A stretch of 33,094 nt of DNA from Holophagales bacterium (GCA_031273105.1 JAISSN010000108.1:1-33094); one strand, 5' to 3'; positions 24,854 through 33,062 are shown, counted from the stretch's first letter. Notes: generated by a model not told the origin, from the sequence alone. Numbers and translations are program-made.

Positions 24854-24895
24854 TTTCTGTATCAAAATTGCGTTACGCAATGTTTGATGCAGAAA
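24854..24895. repeat. Full copy of the dispersed palindrome
   Basis: Outer arms TTTCTGTATCAAA (24854-24866) and TTTGATGCAGAAA (24883-24895) enclose an inner TTGCGT (24868-24873) and ACGCAA (24875-24880). It lies between the divergent ribB-like and lipoprotein genes. Related copies are at 16322 and 30299. Confidence 0.7.
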
Positions 24896-25058
24896 GTCGC
24901 CTTTGAAGCCTGGATTGCTTTCAGCCTCAAAATGGCTCAATGGAACTTTATTCAGCGCGCACACAACGGCAATGGGTTTCCATGTCATAATAATAATGCT
25001 GATGGCGGAACTTGGCTTTGGTTTGACGACACTTATGATGTGGTTTGAGAGGTTACTT

Positions 25059-26165
25059 ATGAAAAAAAAATGCGCGGCGGGAATACTTGGCTGCTTGTTG
25101 TCCTTGGGGCTGGCTCTGGGGTGCGTTGACCCGGAAGAAGAAGGAGGAGGCAGTACAGGGGGGACCTCTCTCTATGTGTTTGACGCCAGCGACGGCGCTT
25201 CAAACAGGATACTCGTCTATTCGGACTTGGCCGCTCTCTTTGAGGACACTACCATTGAGCCGTCCAGAAGGCTGGGTGGAAGCAAGATTGACACGGTTAA
25301 AAACCTGGCTTGGGGCGGCATGTGTTTTGACGCCGAAGGCAACAGGCTCTATTTGGTTTCAGAAACAGGGGACGTTATACGCATTGAGCGCGCCCGCATA
25401 CAAAACGGTACCCCAAGCAACCTTGATATTGCTTCATTCAGGCTGGGCGAATCAGGCGACCGTCTTTCAAGCGGAATATTCGGGCAGGCTTCCATAGACT
25501 CTATGGCAAATGTTTTGTACGTAACGGAGTCAAACCCGTCAGACGCAAGAGTATGGGTCGTCAATAACCCCAACGCCCAACAGGACGGCTCCACCTATAA
25601 TAGTAATGGTAACTATTTATTTATCAGCGGCGACAAAGGCGACACAGGCGTCGCCGCGAACAACGGGTATGTTTATGCCTATTTTGACAGCGGTTCCAGT
25701 GTAAGACCTACCCTGGACACTGAATATACCGGACCAAGATTGAGAAGAGGGACGTCTTCAGGGTTCTCAGATATATCAAACATGATTATTGGCTCGGTCA
25801 GCACTACGCGATTAGCCAAATACGGGTGTTTAGCCATAGACCAGGACAGCCAGGTTTACTTTGCGAGACATTTGACGGACGCGGCGGTCGGTTCTGGAAA
25901 CGCGATACTGTTTTTCAGGCCGGGGCAGTTTAATCCTGGCTGGAATCAAGCCCCGGAAAGAACCTTTGCCGCGATCAGCAACCTTCGTATCATCAGCCAT
26001 GCCATAACCAGGGATTGGTTGGTGGGCGCGCTGTCTAACGGCGACGCGGGCAGGGACATAATCTGGATGTGGAGATCGCCCTCAAGTTCATCTCCCTCCT
26101 CGCAAGAGTTCAGGGTTGGCTCAAATGCCTCAATTCGCGGTCTGGCGCTTGACGGCAAAAATTAA
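25059..26165 (+). CDS. Lipoprotein of unknown function, possibly beta-propeller
   Basis: A 368-residue protein. The lipoprotein signal MKKKCAAGILGCLLSLGLALGC (lipid Cys22) is followed by an acidic, Gly-rich linker (DPEEEGGGSTGG). The body has repeated units of the type CFDAEGNRLYLVSETGDVIRI and SMANVLYVTESNPSDARVWVVN, which suggests blades of a beta-propeller of the NHL or similar kind. No catalytic motif is seen. ATG at 25059 is chosen for the lipobox and a GAGAGG ribosome site; the open frame from 24903 is longer. ftsX begins three bases after its stop, so the two are probably co-transcribed. The function is unknown. Confidence 0.75.
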   Translation: MKKKCAAGILGCLLSLGLALGCVDPEEEGGGSTGGTSLYVFDASDGASNRILVYSDLAALFEDTTIEPSRRLGGSKIDTVKNLAWGGMCFDAEGNRLYLVSETGDVIRIERARIQNGTPSNLDIASFRLGESGDRLSSGIFGQASIDSMANVLYVTESNPSDARVWVVNNPNAQQDGSTYNSNGNYLFISGDKGDTGVAANNGYVYAYFDSGSSVRPTLDTEYTGPRLRRGTSSGFSDISNMIIGSVSTTRLAKYGCLAIDQDSQVYFARHLTDAAVGSGNAILFFRPGQFNPGWNQAPERTFAAISNLRIISHAITRDWLVGALSNGDAGRDIIWMWRSPSSSSPSSQEFRVGSNASIRGLALDGKN

Positions 26166-26167
26166 TA

Positions 26168-27106
26168 ATGTTCCTGTTTCGTCCGTTTCGCCTTGTCTGG
26201 CTTGTATTTAAAGACGTCAATCGCGATTTTTTACGTCACAGATCACACTTCTTGCTGGCCATTCTTTCGCTGGCGACGGGACTGTTCATCGTCGGCGGCG
26301 GGCTTTTAGGAATTGACACGCTGGATAAGTGGGTTGGTCAGATGCAATCCCTGGCCCGCATCACGGTTTTTGCCGCTGAGGGCGCAAGCGTTAAAACCCT
26401 TGAGGAAAACCTGAAGCTCGACCCCAGGTTTACGTCAGTAAGGCTGGTCACCAGCGAAGAAGCCACCAAGCAATTCGCTGAGTCCGTTGCGGACGCGGGC
26501 TTGCTGTTAGGCGCGCTGGGACGCGATGCGGTGCCGGATAATTTAGAATTGACCCTGCGCGAAGATTTACTGGAGCGACGCAAAGCCATAGAAGTTGGAC
26601 AGGGGCTTAGAAGCGTTTTGGGCGTTGGCGACGTGGTGGTTGACCATGAGCGCCTTGACTCTCTGCTAAAAGGCGCCCGCATGGTGCGGAGCGTGTTGGC
26701 GATATTCGGGTTTATATTATTGGCGGTCGCCGCGTTTTCAACCGGAACCGTTGTTCGCATGAGCATCATGGCCAGGGACGAAGAAATAAACATTATGAGG
26801 CTGGTGGGCGCAACTGAACTTTTTATATTGACTCCATTGCTGGCGGAAGGGGCCGTATTGGGGCTTTTTGCCGCCTTGGCCGCCGCCGTTGCGCTATGGA
26901 CAATCTGGTTGCTATTGGCGCTGGGTATGTTAAGCCTTTCGCCATTTGTAGCTGAAATATTAAAATTGGCTATTTTTTCATTCAAAAATTTGGCTCTGTT
27001 ATCAATGACGGGAATTCTGACGGGTGCTATCGGCGCCCTGTGGGGCTTTCGCAGCTCCGCGCAAAGTAGGAAAATAGCCGAGAAGTTGATGAATGCGTAT
27101 GATTGA
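26168..27106 (+). CDS. ftsX: Cell-division ABC-type permease FtsX
   Basis: A 312-residue inner-membrane protein with the FtsX layout: a cytoplasmic start (DVNRDFLRHRSHFLLAILSLATGLFIVGG), one helix, a periplasmic domain of about 110 residues (60-170), then three helices (about 178-200, 222-255, 275-295). With the ATPase FtsE it couples the divisome to cell-wall hydrolases. ftsE is not adjacent here, unlike in most genomes; a lipoprotein gene precedes instead. The ATG has no visible ribosome site and starts three bases after the lipoprotein stop, suggesting reinitiation. Confidence 0.85.
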   Translation: MFLFRPFRLVWLVFKDVNRDFLRHRSHFLLAILSLATGLFIVGGGLLGIDTLDKWVGQMQSLARITVFAAEGASVKTLEENLKLDPRFTSVRLVTSEEATKQFAESVADAGLLLGALGRDAVPDNLELTLREDLLERRKAIEVGQGLRSVLGVGDVVVDHERLDSLLKGARMVRSVLAIFGFILLAVAAFSTGTVVRMSIMARDEEINIMRLVGATELFILTPLLAEGAVLGLFAALAAAVALWTIWLLLALGMLSLSPFVAEILKLAIFSFKNLALLSMTGILTGAIGALWGFRSSAQSRKIAEKLMNAYD

Positions 27107-27224
27107 TTCCGTTTCCAGGTCAGGATGGTATAGCCGTTCAACTTTGAAAAAGCTGAATCAAGTGGAGCGCGAGCGTTTCAATCGCAGACGTATCTTTAAT
27201 ACTGACAGACATTTCTCAAGTTGA
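27099..27224 (+). CDS. Possible small basic protein (41 aa)
   Basis: An ATG inside the end of ftsX opens a 41-codon frame, MIDSVSRSGWYSRSTLKKLN and on, rich in Arg/Lys/Ser, ending four bases before the dxs stop on the other strand. It overlaps ftsX by eight bases in another frame. There is no ribosome site and no known family; chance is quite possible. Confidence 0.2.
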   Translation: MIDSVSRSGWYSRSTLKKLNQVERERFNRRRIFNTDRHFSS

Positions 27225-27228
27225 ATCG

Positions 27229-29148
27229 CTATATTACGCAATCAGCGACAAAAGCCTGCGTTTTCCTGGCGATCTCTTCGGCGCTCAGTCCCTCGTCTTG
27301 CAGCAACTTGTCTGTTGAGCCGTGTTGAACAGGATGATCGGAAACGCCGCATCTGAGCAGTAAAGCCTTTATTCCTGCGTCCGCAAAGTACTCGGCTATG
27401 GCCGAGCCAAAGCCGCCGGGCAGGCAACCTTCTTCAAGTGTCACGACCCGGCCTGTTCTTTTTGCCCAGGTGACTATTAGCTCTTTGTCTATTGGCTTGG
27501 CAAACCTGGCGTTGACGACAGCGCAGGAAATACCATCGGCTTCCAGCCTGTCAGCGGCCTCCAATGCCCTGTGAACCATGGTTCCAAGAGCTACAAAGGT
27601 AACATCGGCGCCTTCCCGCAATAGTTCGCCTTTACCAATGTGCATGGGGACAAAGTCGTCCTGAATTGGCGCGCCAGGCGCGGCGCCGCGCGGATAGCGA
27701 ATCGCGGCGGGACAGTCGCAGTAAATAGCCGTAAACAGCATACGCCGAAACTCGTTTCCGTCCTTTGGGGCCATGATGACTATGTTTGGCAAACAGCGCA
27801 GGTAGGCTATATCATATAGGCCGTGATGGGTTGAACCGTCCGCTCCGACGATGCCCGCCCTGTCCATGGCAAACGTGACGGGCAGGTTTTGCAGGCAGAC
27901 GTCGTGAAAAACCTGGTCAAAGCCGCGTTGAAGAAATGTGGAGTAGATGGCGCAAACGGGCCGCAGACCCTGTACCGCCAGTCCGGCGGCAAAGGTGACT
28001 GCGTGTTGTTCAGCAATTCCAACATCAAAACAGCGATCAGGGTACGCTTTTTGAAATATGCTCAGTCCCGTGCCTTCCAGCATGGCGGCTGAAATAGCGA
28101 CTATTTTTTCGTCTTTATTGGCAAGCTCCGTCAATGTGTCGCCGAATATCTTAGTGTACGATGGAGGGTCTGGTTTTGTGGTATCAACAGGCGCCTGATT
28201 GATTTCGCCGGAAACGGCATTAAAGGCGCCTATGCCGTGCCAAGTGAGAGGGTCTTTTTCTGAAGGCTCGTACCCATAGCCCTTCTTGGTCTGAACGTGC
28301 AAAAGCACAGGGCCGTCCATCATCTTTTCTTTTGCCTCCGCCAGGAAGTGTGTCAGGGATTTAATATTATGACCATTTACAGGGCCTATATAGCGGAAGC
28401 CCAGGTCTTCAAACAAAAGACCGGGTATCGCTATACGCTTGACGGCCTCCTTGCCGCCCTTTAAGGCGCGCGTCAGCACCCTGCGCAGGGCGTCAGGGGG
28501 AATGTGCTCTATGGCTTTTTCTATTCTGTCGTGCCACTTGAGATAGTACTGGCCGGAAATTATCTGGTTTAGGTAGCCCTGCAAGCTGCCAACGTTTGGG
28601 TTGATGCTCATGTCGTTGTCGTTGAGTATCACCATGAATTGTTTAGCCCTCAGGTATCCAGCCTGGTTGAGCGCCTCGAAGGCCATCCCCGCCGTCATGC
28701 TGCCGTCGCCGATGACGGCTACGCAGGCATAGTCCTGTTTTTGCAGATCACGGGCCTTAGCCATACCCAAAGCGGCTGAAATACTCGTGCTTGAGTGTCC
28801 AGCCCCGAAGTGGTCGTATTGGCTCTCTTCCCGCTTTAAAAAACCCGATATGCCGTTGTATTCGCGCAACGTGGAAAATAGCGGCCATCTTCCCGTGAGT
28901 ACCTTGTGAGAGTATGCCTGATGTCCCACGTCCCAAACAATCCTGTCAACTAAAAAATCGAAAGTGTGAAACAGGGCCACCGTAAGCTCGACCGTCCCCA
29001 TGTTGGACGCGAAATGGCCTCCGGTTCCGCTGACGGAATCAATCAGGAATTGCCGGACTTCACCGGCGAGGCTCTCCAGTTGATTTAACGTGAACTGGCG
29101 GATGTGCTGCGGGGTCGTGAGCGACTCAAGAATCGGATAATCGCTCAA
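27229..29148 (-). CDS. dxs: 1-deoxy-D-xylulose-5-phosphate synthase
   Basis: About 639 residues. This thiamine-diphosphate enzyme joins pyruvate and glyceraldehyde 3-phosphate, the first step of the MEP isoprenoid pathway. Seen are SGTGGHFASNMGTVELTVAL near the start, GDGSMTAGMAFEALN for cofactor binding, the central EQHAVTFAAGLA with its catalytic Glu, DRAGIVGADGSTHHG, and a C-terminal transketolase domain. TTG at 29148 is chosen: it overlaps the ispA stop as TTGA, has GAGGG four bases upstream and gives an N-terminus like other DXS proteins. ATG at 29178 would add ten residues with no ribosome site. With ispA and xseB it forms the common xseB-ispA-dxs operon. Confidence 0.95.
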   Translation of the reverse strand: MSDYPILESLTTPQHIRQFTLNQLESLAGEVRQFLIDSVSGTGGHFASNMGTVELTVALFHTFDFLVDRIVWDVGHQAYSHKVLTGRWPLFSTLREYNGISGFLKREESQYDHFGAGHSSTSISAALGMAKARDLQKQDYACVAVIGDGSMTAGMAFEALNQAGYLRAKQFMVILNDNDMSINPNVGSLQGYLNQIISGQYYLKWHDRIEKAIEHIPPDALRRVLTRALKGGKEAVKRIAIPGLLFEDLGFRYIGPVNGHNIKSLTHFLAEAKEKMMDGPVLLHVQTKKGYGYEPSEKDPLTWHGIGAFNAVSGEINQAPVDTTKPDPPSYTKIFGDTLTELANKDEKIVAISAAMLEGTGLSIFQKAYPDRCFDVGIAEQHAVTFAAGLAVQGLRPVCAIYSTFLQRGFDQVFHDVCLQNLPVTFAMDRAGIVGADGSTHHGLYDIAYLRCLPNIVIMAPKDGNEFRRMLFTAIYCDCPAAIRYPRGAAPGAPIQDDFVPMHIGKGELLREGADVTFVALGTMVHRALEAADRLEADGISCAVVNARFAKPIDKELIVTWAKRTGRVVTLEEGCLPGGFGSAIAEYFADAGIKALLLRCGVSDHPVQHGSTDKLLQDEGLSAEEIARKTQAFVADCVI

Positions 29149-30050
29149 TTTGCCCTCACCGACAAGAAGCGCGCCCATGCTATCAGCGAACTGGGATTTG
29201 GTAATGGCGCAAGCAGGCCCACGGCGCGTTCCGTCGTGTCCTCAAGGGCCTTTGCGGCGCCGTCAAGCCCCAGGAGTTTTGGATAAGTGATTTTGTTTTT
29301 GCCTTCATCTTTTCCAACCCTCTTGCCCATGGTTTCAGAATCAGACGTGGCGTCGAGTATGTCGTCCCTGATTTGAAACGCCAGGCCAAGAGCCGCGCCC
29401 GCTTCTCTTAGAGCGGAGCGGATGCCGCCGTCAGCGCCCGCGGCTATTGCGCCCAATTCCAGAGACGCGCGCAGAAGAGCGCCCGTTTTCAAGCGGTGAA
29501 TGAGTTGCAGGCGTGCGTAATCATATGGCTTTCCCTCCTTTACAAGATTCTCGCCTTCGAGGTCCAGGCTCTGCCCGCCAACCATCCCACGCCATCCGGC
29601 GGCTTCCGAGAGGGTTTGAATGGCCTGGACTTTTTGCTCAGAGGTCAGTTTTGCAGCCCCGGCTAAAATACCAAAAGCCTCAGTCAAAAATCCATCGCCG
29701 GCCAATATGGCCTGCCCCTCTCCGAATACCTTATGGTTAGTTGGCTTGCCCCGCCTGAGGTCGTCATCGTCCATAGCCGGAAGATCGTCGTGGATGAGGC
29801 TGTAAGTGTGGATGTACTCCAGGGCTATAGCGCAGGACAGAGCGGTTTCCGCTGATTTGTCTGCGGATTCAGCCGCCAGGAGACAGAGAACAGGGCGAAC
29901 GCGCTTGCCTCCGGCTTCCAGGCTATAGCGCGCCGCCTCCTGAAGTATCGGCGCCTCAAAGTCGAAAAGTGGCGCCAGCAATGCCGATTCAACCATTGGG
30001 ACGAGGCGTTCCAGGTCTGCAATGACCGCGGATTCAAATTGAGTCGTCAA
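29145..30050 (-). CDS. ispA: Polyprenyl (farnesyl/geranylgeranyl) diphosphate synthase
   Basis: A 301-residue enzyme that condenses isopentenyl diphosphate with allylic diphosphates. The first Asp-rich motif is DDLPAMD (D88-D94) within LIHDDLPAMDDDDLRRG, the second is DDILD (D229-D233), and GGKRVRP binds diphosphate. The two residues inserted in the first motif and the length fit a bacterial short-chain FPP/GGPP synthase; the exact chain length is not certain. The TTG start overlaps the xseB stop as TTGA, with GGAG seven bases upstream, and the stop likewise overlaps dxs, so three proteins are likely made in a coupled way. Confidence 0.93.
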   Translation of the reverse strand: MTTQFESAVIADLERLVPMVESALLAPLFDFEAPILQEAARYSLEAGGKRVRPVLCLLAAESADKSAETALSCAIALEYIHTYSLIHDDLPAMDDDDLRRGKPTNHKVFGEGQAILAGDGFLTEAFGILAGAAKLTSEQKVQAIQTLSEAAGWRGMVGGQSLDLEGENLVKEGKPYDYARLQLIHRLKTGALLRASLELGAIAAGADGGIRSALREAGAALGLAFQIRDDILDATSDSETMGKRVGKDEGKNKITYPKLLGLDGAAKALEDTTERAVGLLAPLPNPSSLIAWARFLSVRAN

Positions 30051-30283
30051 GCGTCGTCTCCTTCCAGTGGTTCGGCCAGGTATTCACCGCCCAGCCCCTG
30101 GCGCAACACTTTTACTCTTCGATGAGCCGCCGCCAGTTGCTGCTGAAGCGCCGCCGAGAGTTTCATGCCATCCTCATAACATTGAATGGCCTCCTCAAGC
30201 CCGAGGTTTCCGCCTTCCAGTTTTTGTACTGTAGCTTCCAGCTTTTCCAGCCCTTCGTCGAATGAAATTTGATTTGCTCCCAT
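30047..30283 (-). CDS. xseB: Exodeoxyribonuclease VII small subunit
   Basis: A 78-residue, mostly helical protein: ISFDEGLEKLEATVQKLEGGNLGLEEAIQCYEDGMKL is the XseB signature, and it binds the large subunit XseA to degrade single-stranded DNA. ATG at 30283 matches the family's start. There is no ribosome site, but a consensus TATAAT lies at 30295-30290 on this strand, which would start transcription at or next to the ATG, so a leaderless message is possible. xseA is not in the window. It heads the operon with ispA and dxs. Confidence 0.92.
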   Translation of the reverse strand: MGANQISFDEGLEKLEATVQKLEGGNLGLEEAIQCYEDGMKLSAALQQQLAAAHRRVKVLRQGLGGEYLAEPLEGDDA

Positions 30284-30289
30284 TATGTA

Positions 30290-30295
30290 ATTATA
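30290..30295 (-). promoter_or_regulatory. -10 box at the xseB start
   Basis: TATAAT on the minus strand ends seven bases before the xseB ATG. No -35 box is found at the normal distance, where the palindromic repeat sits instead. It suggests a promoter giving a leaderless transcript, but the missing -35 leaves doubt. Confidence 0.35.
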
Positions 30296-30298
30296 GCG

Positions 30299-30339
30299 TT
30301 TCCGGTTCAAAACCGCGTTCCGCAATTTTGAACCGAAAA
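30299..30339. repeat. Full copy of the dispersed palindrome upstream of xseB
   Basis: Arms TTTCCGGTTCAAAA (30299-30312) and TTTTGAACCGAAAA (30326-30339) pair with one mismatch, around a GC-rich centre CCGCGTTCCGCAA. Layout and centre match the copy at 24854-24895. Confidence 0.65.
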
Positions 30340-30381
30340 GCAGCTCTGGGCGCGCGAACTCGCCCCTTTTCCGCTAAATGC

Positions 30382-30428
30382 CTCTAAATGCGTAATGTTG
30401 ACGTAGCGAGCCACTACGTTATTGCGGC
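30382..30428 (-). terminator. Hairpin downstream of pepT
   Basis: Between pepT (stop 30450) and xseB, ACGTAG and CTACGT pair around a seven-base loop CGAGCCA, with partial pairing extending outward (GCGTAAT / ATTGC). There is no clear T-run on the minus strand, so this could be another palindromic repeat and not a terminator. Confidence 0.35.
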
Positions 30429-30449
30429 AAATCGGATCATTTCAAACGG

Positions 30450-31709
30450 CTATGACTTTTCCACCCACACGTTGAGTATTTGAAGCGTAACTTCTACGGC
30501 CCTGGACATCCAGTTCAGGCTCACCCACTCGTGCGTGCTGTGATAAGACTGGGAGCCGGCAAAGATATTCGGCGTCAACAGGCCCATGAAGGAGAGCCGC
30601 GCCCCATCCGTCCCGCCCCTTATGGGCTTTTTGGACGGCTCAATGCCCTGGCGCCTGACGGCCTCTAAGGCGTAATCCAACACCTTTGGGTCTTTGGAAA
30701 TGGGATAGTACATGTTTCTGTAAGACTCCTTAATCGTCAATTCAATCTTTGCGCCCGGAAACGCTTCCCCGGCTTTGTCAACGATAGCTCCCAGAATGTC
30801 TTCCCTCTCGCGCAGTTCTTCTTCCGTAAAGGCCCTGACCAGGAGCTTTATTTCAGTCTTGCCGACGTCGCCGTTGAAAGCTATCGCGTGCAAGTACGGC
30901 TCGCGCCCTTCAGTCGTTTCAGGCAAGCGGTCTTTGGGCAGGGATTCCACGATGTGAGAGGCAACCCGAAGGGCGTTTATCATCTTGCCCTTGGCGTAGC
31001 CTGGGTGGACGTCATGGCCTGTAACCGTTATGACGGCTGAATCGGCGCAAAAGGTTTCGTCCTCAATCTCGCCTAAGTCCGACCCGTCCAGCGTGTAGGC
31101 GTAATTGGCCTTGAACGCCGCCACGTCAAAGTGTTCTGTGCCTCGCCCCACTTCTTCATCGGGCGTGAAGCCTATCCTTATGGTACCGTGCAAAAAATTG
31201 GGATTATCTCTGAGCCAGGCGACTATGGTCATTATTTCGGCTATGCCCGCCTTATCGTCGGCCCCCAATAGCGTCGTACCATCCGATGTGATAATCGTGT
31301 GGCCTGCGCAGCGGCTCAAATTCGGGTTCTGGGCAAGGGGGATGACGCCGCCAGAGGGCAGGGGAACATTGCCCCCCTTAAAGTCTTTGATTACCTGAGG
31401 CTTAACGCCGAGACCGGACGTGCCGGGATAGGTGTCCATGTGGGCGATCAGACCAATGGTGGGCACAAGACGCCCTTCAGGCAAATTGGACGGCACGGTT
31501 GCCATCACGTAGCCCCAATCGTTCATGGCGGCGTCCTGGCAGCCCAGGGCCTTTAATTCCTCTACTAAGAGGCGCGCCAGGTCTTTTTGCTTTTCGGTTG
31601 TGGGAAAGCATTGGGCGTTATCATCGCTTTGCGTATCTATTCGCGCATAGCGCAAAAAGCGGTCGAGCAATGCTCCCTGTTCATCCTGTGAAAGAGTAAA
31701 GACAGGCAT
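30450..31709 (-). CDS. pepT: Peptidase T (tripeptide aminopeptidase)
   Basis: A 419-residue cytoplasmic M20B metallopeptidase that removes N-terminal residues from tripeptides. The two-zinc site is visible: AHMDT (H90, D92), GADDKAG (D151), DEEVGRG (E185, E186), LDGSDLG (D208), and a final His in SYHSTHEWV. RGGTDGARLSFMG is also typical. Length equals the usual 410-420. ATG at 31709 has AGGAGG seven bases upstream. It pairs functionally with the OPT peptide importer at 11620, though they are not adjacent. It is divergent from the subtilase gene. Confidence 0.95.
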   Translation of the reverse strand: MPVFTLSQDEQGALLDRFLRYARIDTQSDDNAQCFPTTEKQKDLARLLVEELKALGCQDAAMNDWGYVMATVPSNLPEGRLVPTIGLIAHMDTYPGTSGLGVKPQVIKDFKGGNVPLPSGGVIPLAQNPNLSRCAGHTIITSDGTTLLGADDKAGIAEIMTIVAWLRDNPNFLHGTIRIGFTPDEEVGRGTEHFDVAAFKANYAYTLDGSDLGEIEDETFCADSAVITVTGHDVHPGYAKGKMINALRVASHIVESLPKDRLPETTEGREPYLHAIAFNGDVGKTEIKLLVRAFTEEELREREDILGAIVDKAGEAFPGAKIELTIKESYRNMYYPISKDPKVLDYALEAVRRQGIEPSKKPIRGGTDGARLSFMGLLTPNIFAGSQSYHSTHEWVSLNWMSRAVEVTLQILNVWVEKS

Positions 31710-31737
31710 TTTTTTACCTCCTGAAACGCAACCATGA

Positions 31738-31747
31738 TAGTATACTA
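31738..31747. promoter_or_regulatory. Symmetric -10 region between pepT and the subtilase gene
   Basis: TAGTATACTA is a perfect palindrome giving TATACT on both strands in the 74-base divergent gap. It could serve as overlapping -10 boxes for both genes; -35 boxes are not clear. Confidence 0.3.
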
Positions 31748-31783
31748 CCGTTCCTTAAACCCACACGAAAGGCGGCAGCCAAC

Positions 31784-32839
31784 ATGCAGAAGAAATACAT
31801 AATCCTTTTTTCCGCTATCTCAACCCTGTTCATTGCTTCGTTAATACTGAATTTTTACCTGTGGACGAAGTCGGTAAATTCGCTTAAGCCAACGAGCAAC
31901 ATAATAGCTTTTTCAAACGCGAATTCACGGGATACTTATTTTACTTTGCACAATGTCAGAGCCGCGCACTTGCTAGGCTCCGGGCGAGGCGTTAAGGTTG
32001 GAATAATGGACTGGTTTTTTGGTTACGCCAACTACTCAAACCTTTATGCCGACGCTGTAAATTTCACACAAAATCAGCGCGCCCTTGACGGGGAAAGTCA
32101 TGGGCTTTGGATGGCTAATGTTCTCAGGGAAATAGCCCCCAACTGCGATATATACGCTTTAGCCGTTGATTTTGGCGACGAGGACAAAAAGGTGGTCAAT
32201 ATGGTTAAGGCCATTGACTGGGCCATTGAGAACAATATTGATATTCTTACATATTCAAGTGGGTCATTTTCAAAAAATAACCGACCCAAAATTGACAAGG
32301 CGGTAAACAAAGCGGTACAACATGGAATTATAACAACTTTTATACATTATGATAACCCAAACAATTTATTTCCAGGCGGTTTTTCTTCGTTTAATGAAGG
32401 TAATAGGGAAGCCGATGTAAACATCCTGCATTATGACTATAATGTAATTATGCAAGAAAAATATGAAAAATTTGTTGGTCTTAAAGGTGATTATTCTCAG
32501 ATAAAATCCGGTGACGACATACCATTTTTGTCATTATCTTCAACCTCGCCCGTTTTGGCCGGATTTGTGGCGATATTGAAGGAAATAAATCCTGATTTAT
32601 CTTCCGCTGATTATAAAGATATTCTGGTGAAAACCAGTTACCAGACTGAATATTACGACTGGGGCTGGGGCAGATATTGGAACGCGCCCCGCACGGTGGA
32701 TATTGCCAAGGCGGCTGCTTATGCCGTAAACTTGCGCTTAACCGGGATCAAGCAGGAAAATATATCTCCCTCTGCACCCTCCGCGCCAACAATAAGCCAA
32801 GGGGAGACGCCAAGTCCGCCTAATTCCAATTCTAAATAG
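31784..32839 (+). CDS. Membrane-anchored subtilisin-like (S8) serine peptidase
   Basis: A 351-residue protein with an N-terminal anchor helix (about 5-27: IILFSAISTLFIASLILNFYLW) and the rest outside the cytoplasm. The S8 triad is recognisable: Asp76 (VGIMDWFFGYAN), His106 (GESHGLWMANVL) and Ser255 (SLSSTSPVLAGFVAIL). The oxyanion Asn would be near N191 in HYDNPNN, where the usual AAGN pattern is missing, so activity is not certain. A Pro/Ser-rich tail ends the protein. The DNA is AT-richer than the neighbouring pepT. The stop codon lies inside the left arm of a 21-base hairpin. The substrate is unknown. Confidence 0.82.
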   Translation: MQKKYIILFSAISTLFIASLILNFYLWTKSVNSLKPTSNIIAFSNANSRDTYFTLHNVRAAHLLGSGRGVKVGIMDWFFGYANYSNLYADAVNFTQNQRALDGESHGLWMANVLREIAPNCDIYALAVDFGDEDKKVVNMVKAIDWAIENNIDILTYSSGSFSKNNRPKIDKAVNKAVQHGIITTFIHYDNPNNLFPGGFSSFNEGNREADVNILHYDYNVIMQEKYEKFVGLKGDYSQIKSGDDIPFLSLSSTSPVLAGFVAILKEINPDLSSADYKDILVKTSYQTEYYDWGWGRYWNAPRTVDIAKAAAYAVNLRLTGIKQENISPSAPSAPTISQGETPSPPNSNSK

Positions 32840-32871
32840 AAATTGCTTTAATTTCTATTTAGAATTGGAAT
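32823..32871 (+). terminator. Perfect 21-base-pair hairpin overlapping the subtilase stop
   Basis: Left arm 32823-32843 and right arm 32851-32871 are exact reverse complements, with loop TGCTTTA. The stem includes the last codons and TAG stop of the protease gene. It is AT-rich with no T-run after it, so it could be a terminator or an inserted palindromic element. Confidence 0.65.
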
Positions 32872-32968
32872 GCGCGACACGGATATCGCGCCGAAATGCG
32901 TAGCATTTCAAGAGGCATGGAACGCTTACGACGCCGTATCCGTAGCAAGGCGAGACCACGCTCTCGCC
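32872..32968. repeat. Array of short hairpins and a dispersed repeat copy
   Basis: Directly after the 21-base hairpin come GCGCGA/TCGCGC (32872-32891), GAAATGC-GTA-GCATTTC (32893-32909), the 40-base repeat shared with truA (32911-32950), and GGCGAGA/TCTCGCC (32949-32968). No gene is seen in 32840-33094 apart from chance Arg-rich frames. Confidence 0.6.
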
Positions 32969-33062
32969 GCAGCCGACTACTTCAAACCTGGAGTCCCGCA
33001 GGAATATATCTAGGATAACAGCTTAGGCATTGAAGCGCAGTATTTTTTGTAGAATTTAGTGC

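Noticed and set aside
24813-24902. FMN riboswitch in front of the riboflavin gene
   Set aside because: The leader is too short and is taken up by the dispersed palindrome; no RFN-element motifs are seen.
32897-33022. 40-codon Arg-rich frame after the subtilase gene
   Set aside because: It is produced by the hairpin/repeat array, with no ribosome site and a composition unlike real proteins.
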